From Bacillus vallismortis (GTDB lineage: Bacteria > Bacillota > Bacilli > Bacillales > Bacillaceae), in contig NZ_CP160797.1 of assembly GCF_040784915.1 (NCBI RefSeq), positions 3,090,137 through 3,154,136 on the forward strand: a DNA stretch of 64,000 nucleotides. Direction: 5' to 3'. Made by a program: the position numbers and the translations under genes. Under the pieces are notes generated by a model, which worked only from the letters and a program-made list of their open reading frames with translations, did no database searches and was not told the origin of the DNA. Positions 31,707 through 41,128 of the stretch are shown one piece after another. How positions within the stretch are numbered: the stretch's first letter is position 1; each line of letters starts with the position of its first letter.

Positions 31707-33038
31707 GTGGATGATTTAGTTTTGGCCAGAAGCCTTTTTGGCACGACAATGGGCTTTCATATCATTTTCGCAACGCTTGGAGTCGGTCTGCCGCTCATGA
31801 TTTTAGTGGCTGAATTGATTTATCAAAAAACGAAAGATGACCATTATGCGATCATGGCGAAAAGATGGACGAAAGCACAAGCCGTTTTGCTGGGGGTCGC
31901 CATACCGACCGGGACGATTGCGGGCACCCAGCTCGCGCTTTTATGGCCGGGATTTATGGAAGTCATCGGCCGAGTCATGTCCCTCCCGTTTCAAATTGAA
32001 ATCTATGCTTTTTTTGTGGAAGCCCTATTCATGTCGATTTACGTATACGCCGCAGACCGCTTATCACCGGCTATGAGGATTGTTGCCGTTTTCTTTGTAT
32101 TAGTCGGAGCGGCAGCGTCAGCTGTTCTCATCACGAATGTTCACGCCTTTGAAGGCACGCCTGCGGGTTTTAAAATGGAAAATGGAAAAATTACTGATGT
32201 TGATCCGTGGGCCGCGTTTTTCAACCCGAGCTTTTTTATCACCGCCGGCCATGTCGTGGTGTCCGCGTTTATGACGGGGGCCTTTATCGTCGCTTCTGTT
32301 GCCGCATACAAGATGATCCGGTCGCAAAAAAAGGAAAACATCTATCGCTTTCACCGGAAAGCGCTTTTGCTTTCATTGACAATCGGCGGTATTTTTTCAT
32401 TGTTGACGGCATTGAACGGCCACGAATCAGCTCAGATGCTGCACGAATACCAGCCCGAAAAATTAGCCGCTGCAGAAGGTTTGTTTGAAACAACGTCTCA
32501 CGCCCCGCTTGCGATCGGCGGTTTTACCGACCCGAATGAAGAAAAAGTAAAATGGGCCATCGAAATTCCATGGGCGTTAAGCTTTTTGGCAGCCGACCGT
32601 TTTGACACTGTTGTGAAAGGATTAAACGCGTTTCCAAAAGACGAATGGCCGCCGCTGTTCGTTCACACGCTGTTTAATGCGATGGTCGGAGTGGGTATGC
32701 TGCTTATTCTCTATTCCATTATCGGTGTGGTATGGAAAAAGGTGCTGAAGAAAGACCGTTTCCCAACGTGGCTTTTGGTCATTTTTATGACGGCAGGCCC
32801 TTTTAGTATCATCGGCATTGAATTCGGCTGGATTTTCGCCTGTACAGGGAGGCAGCCATGGGTCATCTATCATCTCCAGAAAACATCGGATGTGGTGACG
32901 ACGACCGGCTCGATCGGGATCCTTTTCTTATTTTTCACATTTGTTTACGCCGTGTTAGGCGCGGCTGTCGTTTACGTGCTGTTGTACTATTTCCGCAAAC
33001 ACCCGGTTGACGAAGATTTAAATACAGCGGATTCGTAA
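31707..33038 (+). CDS. ythA: Cytochrome bd-type ubiquinol/menaquinol oxidase subunit I YthA
   Basis: 443 residues, about nine helices. CydA landmarks are visible: heme ligand His18 (MGFHIIF), proton-path glutamates in FQIEIYAFFVEALF (Glu98, Glu105), second heme ligand His182 (ITAGHVVV), and GRQPWVIY near the C-terminus. It is a second bd-type oxidase besides CydAB in B. subtilis and would reduce oxygen with menaquinol, the product of the men operon ten kilobases downstream. GTG 31707 follows AAAGGTGG. First gene of ythAB-ytzL. Confidence 0.92.
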   Translation: MDDLVLARSLFGTTMGFHIIFATLGVGLPLMILVAELIYQKTKDDHYAIMAKRWTKAQAVLLGVAIPTGTIAGTQLALLWPGFMEVIGRVMSLPFQIEIYAFFVEALFMSIYVYAADRLSPAMRIVAVFFVLVGAAASAVLITNVHAFEGTPAGFKMENGKITDVDPWAAFFNPSFFITAGHVVVSAFMTGAFIVASVAAYKMIRSQKKENIYRFHRKALLLSLTIGGIFSLLTALNGHESAQMLHEYQPEKLAAAEGLFETTSHAPLAIGGFTDPNEEKVKWAIEIPWALSFLAADRFDTVVKGLNAFPKDEWPPLFVHTLFNAMVGVGMLLILYSIIGVVWKKVLKKDRFPTWLLVIFMTAGPFSIIGIEFGWIFACTGRQPWVIYHLQKTSDVVTTTGSIGILFLFFTFVYAVLGAAVVYVLLYYFRKHPVDEDLNTADS

Positions 33039-33080
33039 TGGCTCCGCAAACAGGAAACCAAACGGAAGGAAGATCGACAA

Positions 33081-34121
33081 ATGGACATTACAACTGACGC
33101 TCTGATCGCCATTTCAATTATCTGGGGCTTTGTGTTTATCTACGCCGTCATGGCGACAATGGATTTCGGAGCGGGATTTTGGTCTATGATCTATTTAAAC
33201 AAGGAGCACATGAAGGCCACCGATATTGCGAACCGATTTCTGTCCCCGACTTGGGAGGTCACAAACGTCTTTATTGTGGCCATCGTCGTGGCGCTTTTCA
33301 GCTTTTTTCCGGGCGCGACATTTGTGCTCGGAACTGTTTTATTAATTCCCGGCAGCATGATTTTACTGTTTTTAGCGATCCGAAGCGGCTTTCTCGTTTT
33401 TTCAAACACAGCGAAAGAACGAAAAACGCTAAGATATATTTCCGGAATCTCCGGTTTTCTCATCCCGGCTATATTAATTTTGGTTCTCCCTGTGACACAC
33501 GGAGGGTTTATCGAAAAAACGGACGGAATCTATAATTTGAATATGTCTAAAATCTTTTCAAGCCCGAACGCCTATTCATTCATGGGGTTTGCGATTTTAA
33601 GCACTTTATTTTTGTCCTCGCTTCTGCTTGCTGATTTTTCAAATGTAGCGGAGGAACAGGATGCGTACAGCGCTTACAGAAAAAGCGCCTTGATTACCGG
33701 CCCGATTTCACTCCTGTTTGCTATATGCATTATGCTGACAATGCGAAATGAAGCCAACTGGCTGTATAGCGGCATGATGAATGATCTCTCCTGGATAATT
33801 GCATCGTTTATTACATTTGTCATTGCGGGAATCGCTCTTTTTCTGCCTAACAAGAGCTTTGGCCAAAACATCGGCAAACCGCGGCTAGCACTTGTCGCGA
33901 TTGCGGTACAGTATTTTCTCGCCAGCTACGCGTACGGGCGGGCGCATCTTCCGTACATGATTTACCCTGATGTGACAATCATGTCGGGTTTTACAGAGCC
34001 GGCAACGTTCAGAGCGCTGTTTGCGACGTATATCGTTGCATTTATCATCCTTTTTCCCGGCTTCTTTTTCTTCTGGAAAATGTTTATGAGGGATAAGCGT
34101 TATATCCGCCAGGAGGAATAG
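33081..34121 (+). CDS. ythB: Cytochrome bd-type oxidase subunit II YthB
   Basis: 346 residues, eight to nine helices, of the CydB family: FAVMATMDFGAGFW-like stretch (here YAVMATMDFGAGFW), FLSPTWEVTNVF, and SYAYGRAHLPYMIYPD. Second subunit of the YthA oxidase. It starts 43 bases after ythA behind CGGAAGGAAG. The usual cydCD assembly transporter genes are not here. Confidence 0.92.
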   Translation: MDITTDALIAISIIWGFVFIYAVMATMDFGAGFWSMIYLNKEHMKATDIANRFLSPTWEVTNVFIVAIVVALFSFFPGATFVLGTVLLIPGSMILLFLAIRSGFLVFSNTAKERKTLRYISGISGFLIPAILILVLPVTHGGFIEKTDGIYNLNMSKIFSSPNAYSFMGFAILSTLFLSSLLLADFSNVAEEQDAYSAYRKSALITGPISLLFAICIMLTMRNEANWLYSGMMNDLSWIIASFITFVIAGIALFLPNKSFGQNIGKPRLALVAIAVQYFLASYAYGRAHLPYMIYPDVTIMSGFTEPATFRALFATYIVAFIILFPGFFFFWKMFMRDKRYIRQEE

Positions 34122-34174
34122 AGGACAAGTCTGCCGGCTATACTAAGCCAGAACCTTTATAAGGAGGGGATGGC

Positions 34175-34333
34175 ATGGAGCAGAAAATTCTATGCGAAGT
34201 CAACAACTGTTCTTATTGGGGCAAAGGAAACAAGTGCACCGCTGATGCCATTTATGTGGTCAGCCATACTGGTGATACGGCTGACAACAGCCGGGAAACC
34301 GACTGTAAAACGTTTAAGCCGCATGATTTGTAA
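34175..34333 (+). CDS. ytzL: Small cysteine protein YtzL (DUF1540)
   Basis: 52 codons. Cysteine pattern CEVNNCSYWGKGNKC with a later TDCKTF fits DUF1540, small proteins with four cysteines that probably bind a metal ion. ATG 34175 follows AAGGAGGGG; an ATG five bases earlier is in another frame. It lies 53 bases after ythB in the same direction, so probably in the same transcript. Function unknown. Confidence 0.85.
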   Translation: MEQKILCEVNNCSYWGKGNKCTADAIYVVSHTGDTADNSRETDCKTFKPHDL

Positions 34334-34335
34334 TC

Positions 34336-34371
34336 AAAAGAAAGAGCTGCATCAGCCAGCTCTTTCTTTTC
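34336..34371. terminator. Bidirectional terminator between ytzL and mntD
   Basis: AAAAGAAAGAGCTG / CAGCTCTTTCTTTT stem with an eight-base loop. It overlaps the last codons of mntD and lies directly after the ytzL stop. Confidence 0.88.
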
Positions 34372-35239
34372 GCATGTTCAGTGTTCTTATCTTTTTTGTC
34401 ACGACCCCGTTTGCAGGTGAGAACAATAAGGCGCCTGCATACCATACACCTGTCATGGCCGCCATCGCTCCGGAAATCGAAACATTAAGCCACGTTGCGA
34501 AGAAATAGCCCATGACAGCCGACAGCCCTCCAATCACAGCGCTGAGAATCAGCATATACAGCAGCCGGTCTGTCAGCAAATGAGCCGCAGCAGGCGGGAC
34601 AATCAGCATAGCCACAACCAATACAGCCCCCACCGAATCAAAAGAAGCAACGGTCGTGAGTGAGAGCATGCCCATTTGCACATAATGAATCAGCAACACG
34701 GGTATCCCCAGCGCTAAAGCCATTTGCGGATCAAACGAAGCGATTTTGAACTCCTTATAGCACACACTGATCAACACTACATTTAAAACCAAAACAGATG
34801 CCAGCATCCAAAACGCTTTCGGCCCGATGTCAGCTCCGAATATCGTGATCGTATTCCACGGCACAAAAGCGATTTCTCCCATCAACGAGTGCTCAATATC
34901 GAGATGGACATTCGCTCCATACACAGATAGCAAAATGACGCCCACCGCAAATAAAGATGTAAAAACAACGCCTATAGCGGCATCTGATTGAACCCCCTTG
35001 CTGTGGAGAAGCTGAACCAAAAATGCCGTTAACAATCCAGATACGGCCGCGCCGATAAACATAGGTATCCCGTCAAGACTTCCTGTCACAAGAAAAGCAC
35101 TGACGATGCCAAGCAACACTGTATGGCTGATCGCGTCGGCCAGCATCGCCATTCTTCTCAACACAAGAAAGGTGCCGATCAGCGCGCAGCTTACACCGAC
35201 TAATACACCAGTAGCTATTATCCACGCTTCAAAACTCAT
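34352..35239 (-). CDS. mntD: Manganese ABC transporter permease MntD
   Basis: 295 residues, eight to nine helices, ABC-3 family (ZnuB/MntC type), with the substrate-pathway stretch ISHTVLLGIVSAF and VGAVLVVAMLIVPPAAAH. It forms the membrane channel together with MntC. The start is ATG 35239 (SFEAWIIATG) behind GAAGGGAC; a longer open frame overlaps mntC and is not family-like. The start lies 11 bases inside the end of mntC. Confidence 0.93.
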   Translation of the reverse strand: MSFEAWIIATGVLVGVSCALIGTFLVLRRMAMLADAISHTVLLGIVSAFLVTGSLDGIPMFIGAAVSGLLTAFLVQLLHSKGVQSDAAIGVVFTSLFAVGVILLSVYGANVHLDIEHSLMGEIAFVPWNTITIFGADIGPKAFWMLASVLVLNVVLISVCYKEFKIASFDPQMALALGIPVLLIHYVQMGMLSLTTVASFDSVGAVLVVAMLIVPPAAAHLLTDRLLYMLILSAVIGGLSAVMGYFFATWLNVSISGAMAAMTGVWYAGALLFSPANGVVTKKIRTLNMRKERAG

Positions 35240-36548
35240 TTGCGATTTGTCCCTTCTCTGAATCAGAAGATGCTTTTTTTTGAAGCTCAGGCATCCGTCC
35301 ATACAGCTTTAAGAGTGAAAAAAGCCGCTCTCTCGTTTCCTCAGGCAAACGATCCGGGACAAAATGCTCCTGATCGAATTCTATATTCGCTAGCTCCATT
35401 TCATGCATGAGGTACACTTCATACATTCGATGCTTCAAAGCGATGTGATAGCCTTTTTCTATTCCAGCTCGTGTCATTTGCCAAATCCCATTTTCAACAC
35501 GCACGATGCATCGCTCTTTTTCTAATTCATTCAATACCTTATGGCATAATGAAGGGGATAGCCGCCTTTTCTTTCTTACACCTTCAGCCGTTACATAAAG
35601 ATCGTTCTTTTCATACTGCTCGTAAATCGTCAGCAACACCTGGTCCCGGCTTGTTTTGCGCCGCAGCCTGATCAGCCTTATTGCTTTTGCTGCCAATCCA
35701 CGCTTTGGCGCGCAGATCATTGAAAATAGAAAGATCATCGTTGCTGATAAGATCATTAATGGCCCTGTCGCCATACCCTTCATCGTCGTGCTAAGCAAGG
35801 TTCCGGCTACGCCGCTTACACCGCCTATGAAACCGGCAATGACCATCATTCGGGTTAATCGCTCGGTCCAATATCTTGCAGCTATGGCAGGCGTAATCAG
35901 CATAGCTGCCATTAAAATCACCCCAACTGTCTGAAGCCCGATAACAACAGCACAGACGATCAGGGAAGACAAAAGCCCGTTTAAAAAACGCACCGGCATT
36001 CCCAATCCCTTTGCAAACGCTAGATCAAAAGTAATCAATGTAAACTCCTTAAAGAAAACAATACAAAGCAGCAATAAAACTGCGGATATTCCTGCAATCA
36101 GCATGATATCCCGCCTGACCAATGAAGCCGCCTGGCCGAATAAAAAAGAATCAAGCCCGCTTTGGCTTCCCGTCCCTTGTTGCTGAATATATGTCAGCAA
36201 TATGATTCCGACGCCAAAAAACACCGAGAGAACAATCCCGATCGCCGAGTCCTCTTTTGTTTTTGAAAGCCGCGGAATCAGCTGAATACACCACGTTCCA
36301 AGCAGCCCGGCAATTGCTGCCCCAAGCAAAAAGAAAGGCAGTGATTTTTGCCCGGTGAACAGAAAAGCGAGACACACTCCCGGCAGAGCTGAATGGGCCA
36401 TCGCATCACCGATTAAACTTTGCTTTCTCAGAAGCACAAAACTGCCCAAAACCCCGCTTGCCGCTCCGAGCAAAAGCGTACCCGCCAGCACCCACTGTGT
36501 ATTCGGATGCTGGAGCTGCAGCCACAAACTTTCAAACAATGCGCTCAC
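35229..36548 (-). CDS. mntC: Manganese ABC transporter permease MntC with fused DtxR/MntR-like domain
   Basis: 439 residues. The first ~285 form an ABC-3 permease with nine helices (AMAHSALPGVCLAF, VGVILMAAMLITPAIAARY). The remaining ~150 residues are soluble and look like a winged helix (about 300-362: LLTIYEQYEKNDLYVTAEGV, LCHKVLNELEKER, WQMTRAGI) and then HRMYEVYLMHEMELANIEFD, QEHFVPDRLPE, much like the dimerisation and metal-binding region of DtxR/MntR. This fused domain may sense cytosolic metal. Overlaps mntB by four bases. Length is close to that of the 168 protein. Confidence 0.92.
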   Translation of the reverse strand: MSALFESLWLQLQHPNTQWVLAGTLLLGAASGVLGSFVLLRKQSLIGDAMAHSALPGVCLAFLFTGQKSLPFFLLGAAIAGLLGTWCIQLIPRLSKTKEDSAIGIVLSVFFGVGIILLTYIQQQGTGSQSGLDSFLFGQAASLVRRDIMLIAGISAVLLLLCIVFFKEFTLITFDLAFAKGLGMPVRFLNGLLSSLIVCAVVIGLQTVGVILMAAMLITPAIAARYWTERLTRMMVIAGFIGGVSGVAGTLLSTTMKGMATGPLMILSATMIFLFSMICAPKRGLAAKAIRLIRLRRKTSRDQVLLTIYEQYEKNDLYVTAEGVRKKRRLSPSLCHKVLNELEKERCIVRVENGIWQMTRAGIEKGYHIALKHRMYEVYLMHEMELANIEFDQEHFVPDRLPEETRERLFSLLKLYGRMPELQKKASSDSEKGQIANEF

Positions 36549-37297
36549 CCCTTAAGTCCTTCTGCCAGCACTTTATCTTTTAGAAAAGTCAGCCTTCCTC
36601 CATACGTTTTTTGCAGGTTGTCGATCGTAAAAACGTTCTCTGCCGGCCCGAAAGCGATTTTTCTTAAATGCAACAGTAAGATCCAATCGAAATAATCCTC
36701 GGCAGTCTGCAGATCATGGTGGACGACAAGCACTGTTTTCCCTTTTTCTTTGAGTTCTGCCAAAAGCGTCATAATGGCCCGCTCCGTCGCTGCATCAACG
36801 CCGGCAAACGGTTCATCCATAAAATAAACATCGGCGTCCTGGCATAGCGCCCGGGCAAGAAACACCCGCTGTTGCTGGCCTCCTGACAGCTGGCTGATCT
36901 GCCTTTTCGCATAATCAAGCATTCCTACTTTGTCTAAAGCGGCTTTCGCCATTTCCACATCAGCTTTTTTGGACCTTTTCAATAAGCCAATCCGGCCGTA
37001 TCGCCCCATCAGCACGACATCGAGCGCGTTTGTGGGAAAATCCCAGTCAACTGATCCGCGCTGCGGAACGTATCCGATTCTTGTCCGTTGATTCTTATAG
37101 TCTTTGCCGTAAATAGAGATGTCTCCTGAAGCCCGGGGCACAAGACCGAGAATGGTTTTGATCAAGGTTGATTTTCCCGCGCCGTTTGGACCGATAATGC
37201 CAATTAGCTTTCCTTCAGGCACCTGCAGTGAAATGTCCTGCAGAACAGGCTTTTTATGATAAGCGACCGTTACATTTTCGAGCTCAACAGGAAACAT
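36545..37297 (-). CDS. mntB: Manganese ABC transporter ATPase MntB
   Basis: 250 residues. Walker A GPNGAGKST, signature QLSGGQQQR, Walker B VYFMDEPFAGVD and switch His in VVHHDLQT. ATG 37297 (MFPVELENV) is taken as start since AGAGGTG lies six bases upstream; two in-frame ATGs before it overlap that site. Second gene of mntABCD. Confidence 0.93.
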   Translation of the reverse strand: MFPVELENVTVAYHKKPVLQDISLQVPEGKLIGIIGPNGAGKSTLIKTILGLVPRASGDISIYGKDYKNQRTRIGYVPQRGSVDWDFPTNALDVVLMGRYGRIGLLKRSKKADVEMAKAALDKVGMLDYAKRQISQLSGGQQQRVFLARALCQDADVYFMDEPFAGVDAATERAIMTLLAELKEKGKTVLVVHHDLQTAEDYFDWILLLHLRKIAFGPAENVFTIDNLQKTYGGRLTFLKDKVLAEGLKG

Positions 37298-37315
37298 ATC
37301 CATCACCTCTTTTCT

Positions 37316-38236
37316 TTATTTAAGCGCTTTGGTAATTGTATTGATATTGTGGCGGAACATCCCTTCGTATGTGCCTTCTTTTGTGCCCTTTTCACCCATG
37401 GCATCCGAATAGAGCTGACCGCCGATTGTGACTGTATGGCCTTTTTCTTTAGCCCCTTCCGCCACTGCATTTATTGATTTTTCAGATACGCTGCTTTCGA
37501 CAAAAACAGCTTTTATTTGTTTTTCTGTCAGGAGATCGACCAGCTCCTGAACATCCTTCAATCCGTAATCAGAATCTGTGCTTAGCCCCTGCAGGCCTTT
37601 CACTTGAAATCCGTACTCTTTCCCAAAGTACGCAAAGGCATCGTGAGCGGTGACCAGTACACGGCTTTTCTCCGGAATGCTCGCAATCTCTTGACGTGAC
37701 CATTTATCTAAATATTGCAAATCCTCTTTGTACTCTTTGGCCTTTTTCTTAAAATCTTCCGCATGCTCAGGCATCGCTTTGCTGAATTGCGCTTCAATTT
37801 CATCCACCGCATAGATCCATAACGGAATGCTGAACCAAACGTGCGGATCAAACATTTTGCCTTCTCCGGCGGAAATAAGCTTGTTTTTCGGTATGGCCTC
37901 AGTGACAGCCGCTGTTTGTTTTTGTTCGTCGATCTTTTGAAGAATGTCCTCCATTTTCCCTTCCAAGTGCAATCCGCTGTACAGAACGACGTCGGCTGAC
38001 ATCAATTTTTTCGTGTCGCCTTGTGACGCTTTATAAAGGTGCGGATCGACTCCCGGTCCCATTAAAGCGGTCACTTTCACATGTTTTCCTCCGATGTTTT
38101 CGGCTGCATCGGCAATTTGGGATGTTGTTGCCGTTACCTGCAGGCGCTTGTCAGCGCTTTTTCCGGCTGAATCCGTCCCGCATCCCGTTAAGGCAATGCA
38201 GGACAAAAGCACTGCTGCCATCAGTCTCTTTTTCAT
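37316..38236 (-). CDS. mntA: Manganese-binding lipoprotein MntA
   Basis: 306 residues, cluster A-I metal-binding lipoprotein. Signal peptide with lipobox ALTGC. Metal ligands of the family are visible: His in GVDPHLYK, His in FDPHVWFS, a later His/Glu region (TAHDAFAYFGKEYG, VFVESSVS) and Asp in LYSDAMGEKG. It delivers manganese to MntCD. ATG 38236 follows GAGGAGGG. First gene of the operon, with an MntR-like operator about 110 bases upstream. Confidence 0.95.
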   Translation of the reverse strand: MKKRLMAAVLLSCIALTGCGTDSAGKSADKRLQVTATTSQIADAAENIGGKHVKVTALMGPGVDPHLYKASQGDTKKLMSADVVLYSGLHLEGKMEDILQKIDEQKQTAAVTEAIPKNKLISAGEGKMFDPHVWFSIPLWIYAVDEIEAQFSKAMPEHAEDFKKKAKEYKEDLQYLDKWSRQEIASIPEKSRVLVTAHDAFAYFGKEYGFQVKGLQGLSTDSDYGLKDVQELVDLLTEKQIKAVFVESSVSEKSINAVAEGAKEKGHTVTIGGQLYSDAMGEKGTKEGTYEGMFRHNINTITKALK

Positions 38237-38347
38237 ATTTTCCCTCCTCTTTGCCATCAATGTCAGATTGTATTATCTTATGTTTTCATTTCTTAGACAT
38301 GTGACATAAAATTAGACAAAAGCATATTTTGTTTAAACGAGACAAAA

Positions 38348-38366
38348 AGTTTCCTTAATGCAAAAA
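38348..38366 (-). promoter_or_regulatory. MntR-like operator upstream of mntA
   Basis: On the minus strand TTTTTGCATTAAGGAAACT resembles the MntR box (consensus about TTTGCCTTAAGGMAACT). MntR with manganese bound would repress mntABCD. I could not place a clear -10/-35 pair around it. Confidence 0.7.
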
Positions 38367-38406
38367 TATCGCGTTTGTCCACTTTTGTCAAGCGTAATTT
38401 GCATAC

Positions 38407-38436
38407 AAAAAAACCGGCTGGGTCAGCAGCCGGTCC
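38407..38436 (-). terminator. Terminator of the men operon
   Basis: Minus strand GACCGGCTGCTGACCCAGCCGGTTTTTTT, 80 bases after the menC stop: a seven-base GC-rich stem followed by seven T. Confidence 0.88.
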
Positions 38437-38518
38437 AAACGAGAAGGGATGTATTCAACGAACGCTTTTACTATAACAGCACATTGACATTCTCTCAAAA
38501 TGGCAAAATGTTTTTTTC

Positions 38519-39634
38519 TTATCCATGCTGCGTGAAAACATCCATTTTAGTCACATATTTTCGCATAATATCCTGATTCACTTCAACCCCTAAACCAGGC
38601 TGTTTGGACACAGAAATAAATCCATTATCAATACGGATATCCGGGGTCACAATATCCTCATCCCAATAGCGTGAGGATGAGGATATATCCCCAGGTATTG
38701 TGAATTGCGGCAGTGAAGCCAGCGCCACGTTCTGCGCTCTTGATATGCCTGTTTCCAGCATTCCGCCGCACCAAACCTGCATATGATGCTCTCTGCATAA
38801 ATCATGAATTTTTAAGGCTTCTGTTAAGCCGCCGACACGGGAAGGCTTAATATTAATGATTTTGCAGCTTCCGAGCTCAATCGCCCGTCTCGCATCATCA
38901 AATGAACAAATACTTTCATCAAGGCAAATGGCGGTTTTCAAATGTTTCTGCAAGTGGCGGTGGTCAACGATGTCATCAGCTTGCAGAGGCTGCTCAATCA
39001 TCATTAAATGATATTCATCAAGCTCCTTTAACCGGCTGATGTCCTTCAGCTCATAGGAAGAATTGGCGTCGGCCATGAGCGGAATGTTTGGGAACCGGCT
39101 GCGGATGGCCTTGACCAATTCCACATCCTGTCCAGGCTGAATTTTAATTTTTATTCGTCGATAACCCTCTTTTTGATAACTTTCAATTTCCTTCAGCATA
39201 TCGTCAAGTGGCGCCAAGCCGACAACCACCCCGGCAGGGACTTTATCTCTTATCCCGCCCAATGCCTCGGCGAGAGACATGCCCTTCTTTTTCGCATAGA
39301 TATCCCAGACAGCCGATTCAAGTCCCGCTTTTGCCATCCGGTTGCCTTTATAGCGCGCCAGGCTGTCCGGCACGTCGGAAGGGTGACTGAATTCACGTCC
39401 GACAACATTGGGAATAAAAAAATCCTTAAGCATGTGCAAACATGTTCCAATGGTTTCCTCGGTGTACCAAGGCGAAGAGAACGCAGATACTTCTCCCCAC
39501 CCTGTGACACCGGATGTATCAATGGCTTCCACGATCAGAAATTTACGCTCTTGAAGCGTTTCAATACTGCTTTTAAATGGTTTCTTTAAATTCATACTCA
39601 AATGGTAAAGCGTAATTTTCTCTATTTCGATCAT
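38519..39634 (-). CDS. menC: o-Succinylbenzoate synthase MenC
   Basis: 371 residues, enolase superfamily. The catalytic lysines and metal ligands appear in IKIKIQPG (KxK), LMADANSSY (Asp), MIEQPLQADD (Glu), CLDESICS (Asp) and IINIKPSRVGG (Lys). It dehydrates SHCHC to o-succinylbenzoate; homologues may also racemise N-acyl amino acids. Start overlaps the menE stop by four bases. Last gene of the men operon. Confidence 0.95.
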   Translation of the reverse strand: MIEIEKITLYHLSMNLKKPFKSSIETLQERKFLIVEAIDTSGVTGWGEVSAFSSPWYTEETIGTCLHMLKDFFIPNVVGREFSHPSDVPDSLARYKGNRMAKAGLESAVWDIYAKKKGMSLAEALGGIRDKVPAGVVVGLAPLDDMLKEIESYQKEGYRRIKIKIQPGQDVELVKAIRSRFPNIPLMADANSSYELKDISRLKELDEYHLMMIEQPLQADDIVDHRHLQKHLKTAICLDESICSFDDARRAIELGSCKIINIKPSRVGGLTEALKIHDLCREHHMQVWCGGMLETGISRAQNVALASLPQFTIPGDISSSSRYWDEDIVTPDIRIDNGFISVSKQPGLGVEVNQDIMRKYVTKMDVFTQHG

Positions 39635-41091
39635 AACAGTTCTCCTTTACGCGCATCCTTCAGCTGGTTTCGCAAGAGCTTATTAGACGCATTGCGCGGC
39701 AGGCGGTCAAGTTCAAAAAATTTCGCCGGAATTTTATACTTCGCCAAACGTTCTTTGCAGTAGGCGGTCAATTCTTCTGCGCTTACAGGCTTGTGCAGGA
39801 CAAGATAGGCGTGGGGCACTTTCCCCCATTTTTTGTCCTCAGCCCCTGAAACACCGGCTTCGGCCACAGCAGGGTGTGAAAGCAGCACTGATTCCACCTC
39901 AGCCGGATAAATATTTTCTCCGCCTGAGATGATCAGGTCTGAACGCCTGTCTAATACATATAAAAAGCCTTCACTGTCCAAATACCCAAGATCACCTGTT
40001 TTCAGCCAGCCATTTTGAAAGGATGCTTCATTTGCGCTCTCCCGGTTAAAATAGCTTTTCATGACATTCGGGCCTTTGACCAAGATCTCACCGTGTTCAA
40101 ACGGTTCACATGCCTGTCCGTCCCGTTCTATTTTGATCTCACATGAAAACAGCGGTTTACCCGCAGAGCCGAGCTTTTCCATACTGAATTCCGGTGACAG
40201 GGCCACAATTTGCGAGCATGTTTCTGTCATTCCATATGACTGAAAGACAGGGAATCCTTTCTCACGGCATTCCTCAAGCAATAGCAGCGGGGCAGGACCT
40301 CCGCCTAGCAGAATACATCTGATGGATTCAGGACAGCGGCTTGTTTCGGCCAAAAGACTGGCCAGCATCGTCTGCACTGCAGAAATCATTGTCACTTGAT
40401 GCCTGTTGATAGAATCCAGCACATCACTTACTGAATAACGCTGGTGAAGCACGACAGCCATTCCGTAGATCACAGATTTAAATAACGCGGACAATCCGCT
40501 GATGTGAAAGAGCGGCAATGCGATAAGCCAGCGGTCTTGTTCTGTTATACCCAAATTAAGCGCGGATGACACCGCACTGAAATAATGGTTTCCGAATGTC
40601 TGCTGAACCCCCTTGGGCTTGCCTGTCGTACCTGATGTATACATCAGCGTTGCCGTTTCTTCCAATTTCATATAGGCCTGGATTTCAATTTCCTCTGCGG
40701 CTTCTTTGGCAAGCTCGTCCACATCAATGATTTGAACGATGTGCTCATAATTTTGCTTGTCAAAGCTTGAATCTGTCAGTAAAAAGCGGGCGTCGGAATC
40801 CTCCAGCTGAAACAGCCTTTCATGTGTTGACAGCTTCGTATTCAGAAGCACCGCCTTAACACCAAGCAAAAAACAAGCGTGAACGGCGTATACCATTTCT
40901 GCACGGTTTTGGAGCAAAATAGCCGCGGTGTCTCCTTTCCGAACTGAATAAGCAGCAAGCTGCGCTGCCATTCGCTTAGACGCCGCAAACAATTCTGCAA
41001 ATGTCACGGTTTGGTCTCCATAGATGAGAGCGATTCTCTCAGGTGTCAGCTGGGCCCGCTGCATGAGCCAATTGGGCTGTTCTGTCAGCAT
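39631..41091 (-). CDS. menE: o-Succinylbenzoate-CoA ligase MenE
   Basis: 486 residues of the acyl-adenylate-forming family: P-loop MYTSGTTGKPKG, adenine motif QSYGMTETC, TGDLGYLDSEGF and ISGGENIYPAEVE, and a C-terminal catalytic lysine near RNASNKLLR. It converts o-succinylbenzoate to its CoA ester for MenB. A hairpin separates it from menB (see 41129-41163). ATGA overlap with menC. Confidence 0.95.
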   Translation of the reverse strand: MLTEQPNWLMQRAQLTPERIALIYGDQTVTFAELFAASKRMAAQLAAYSVRKGDTAAILLQNRAEMVYAVHACFLLGVKAVLLNTKLSTHERLFQLEDSDARFLLTDSSFDKQNYEHIVQIIDVDELAKEAAEEIEIQAYMKLEETATLMYTSGTTGKPKGVQQTFGNHYFSAVSSALNLGITEQDRWLIALPLFHISGLSALFKSVIYGMAVVLHQRYSVSDVLDSINRHQVTMISAVQTMLASLLAETSRCPESIRCILLGGGPAPLLLLEECREKGFPVFQSYGMTETCSQIVALSPEFSMEKLGSAGKPLFSCEIKIERDGQACEPFEHGEILVKGPNVMKSYFNRESANEASFQNGWLKTGDLGYLDSEGFLYVLDRRSDLIISGGENIYPAEVESVLLSHPAVAEAGVSGAEDKKWGKVPHAYLVLHKPVSAEELTAYCKERLAKYKIPAKFFELDRLPRNASNKLLRNQLKDARKGELL

Positions 41092-41128
41092 GTCATCATC
41101 TCCGAGGTAAAATGTCTGTATTGAAAAG

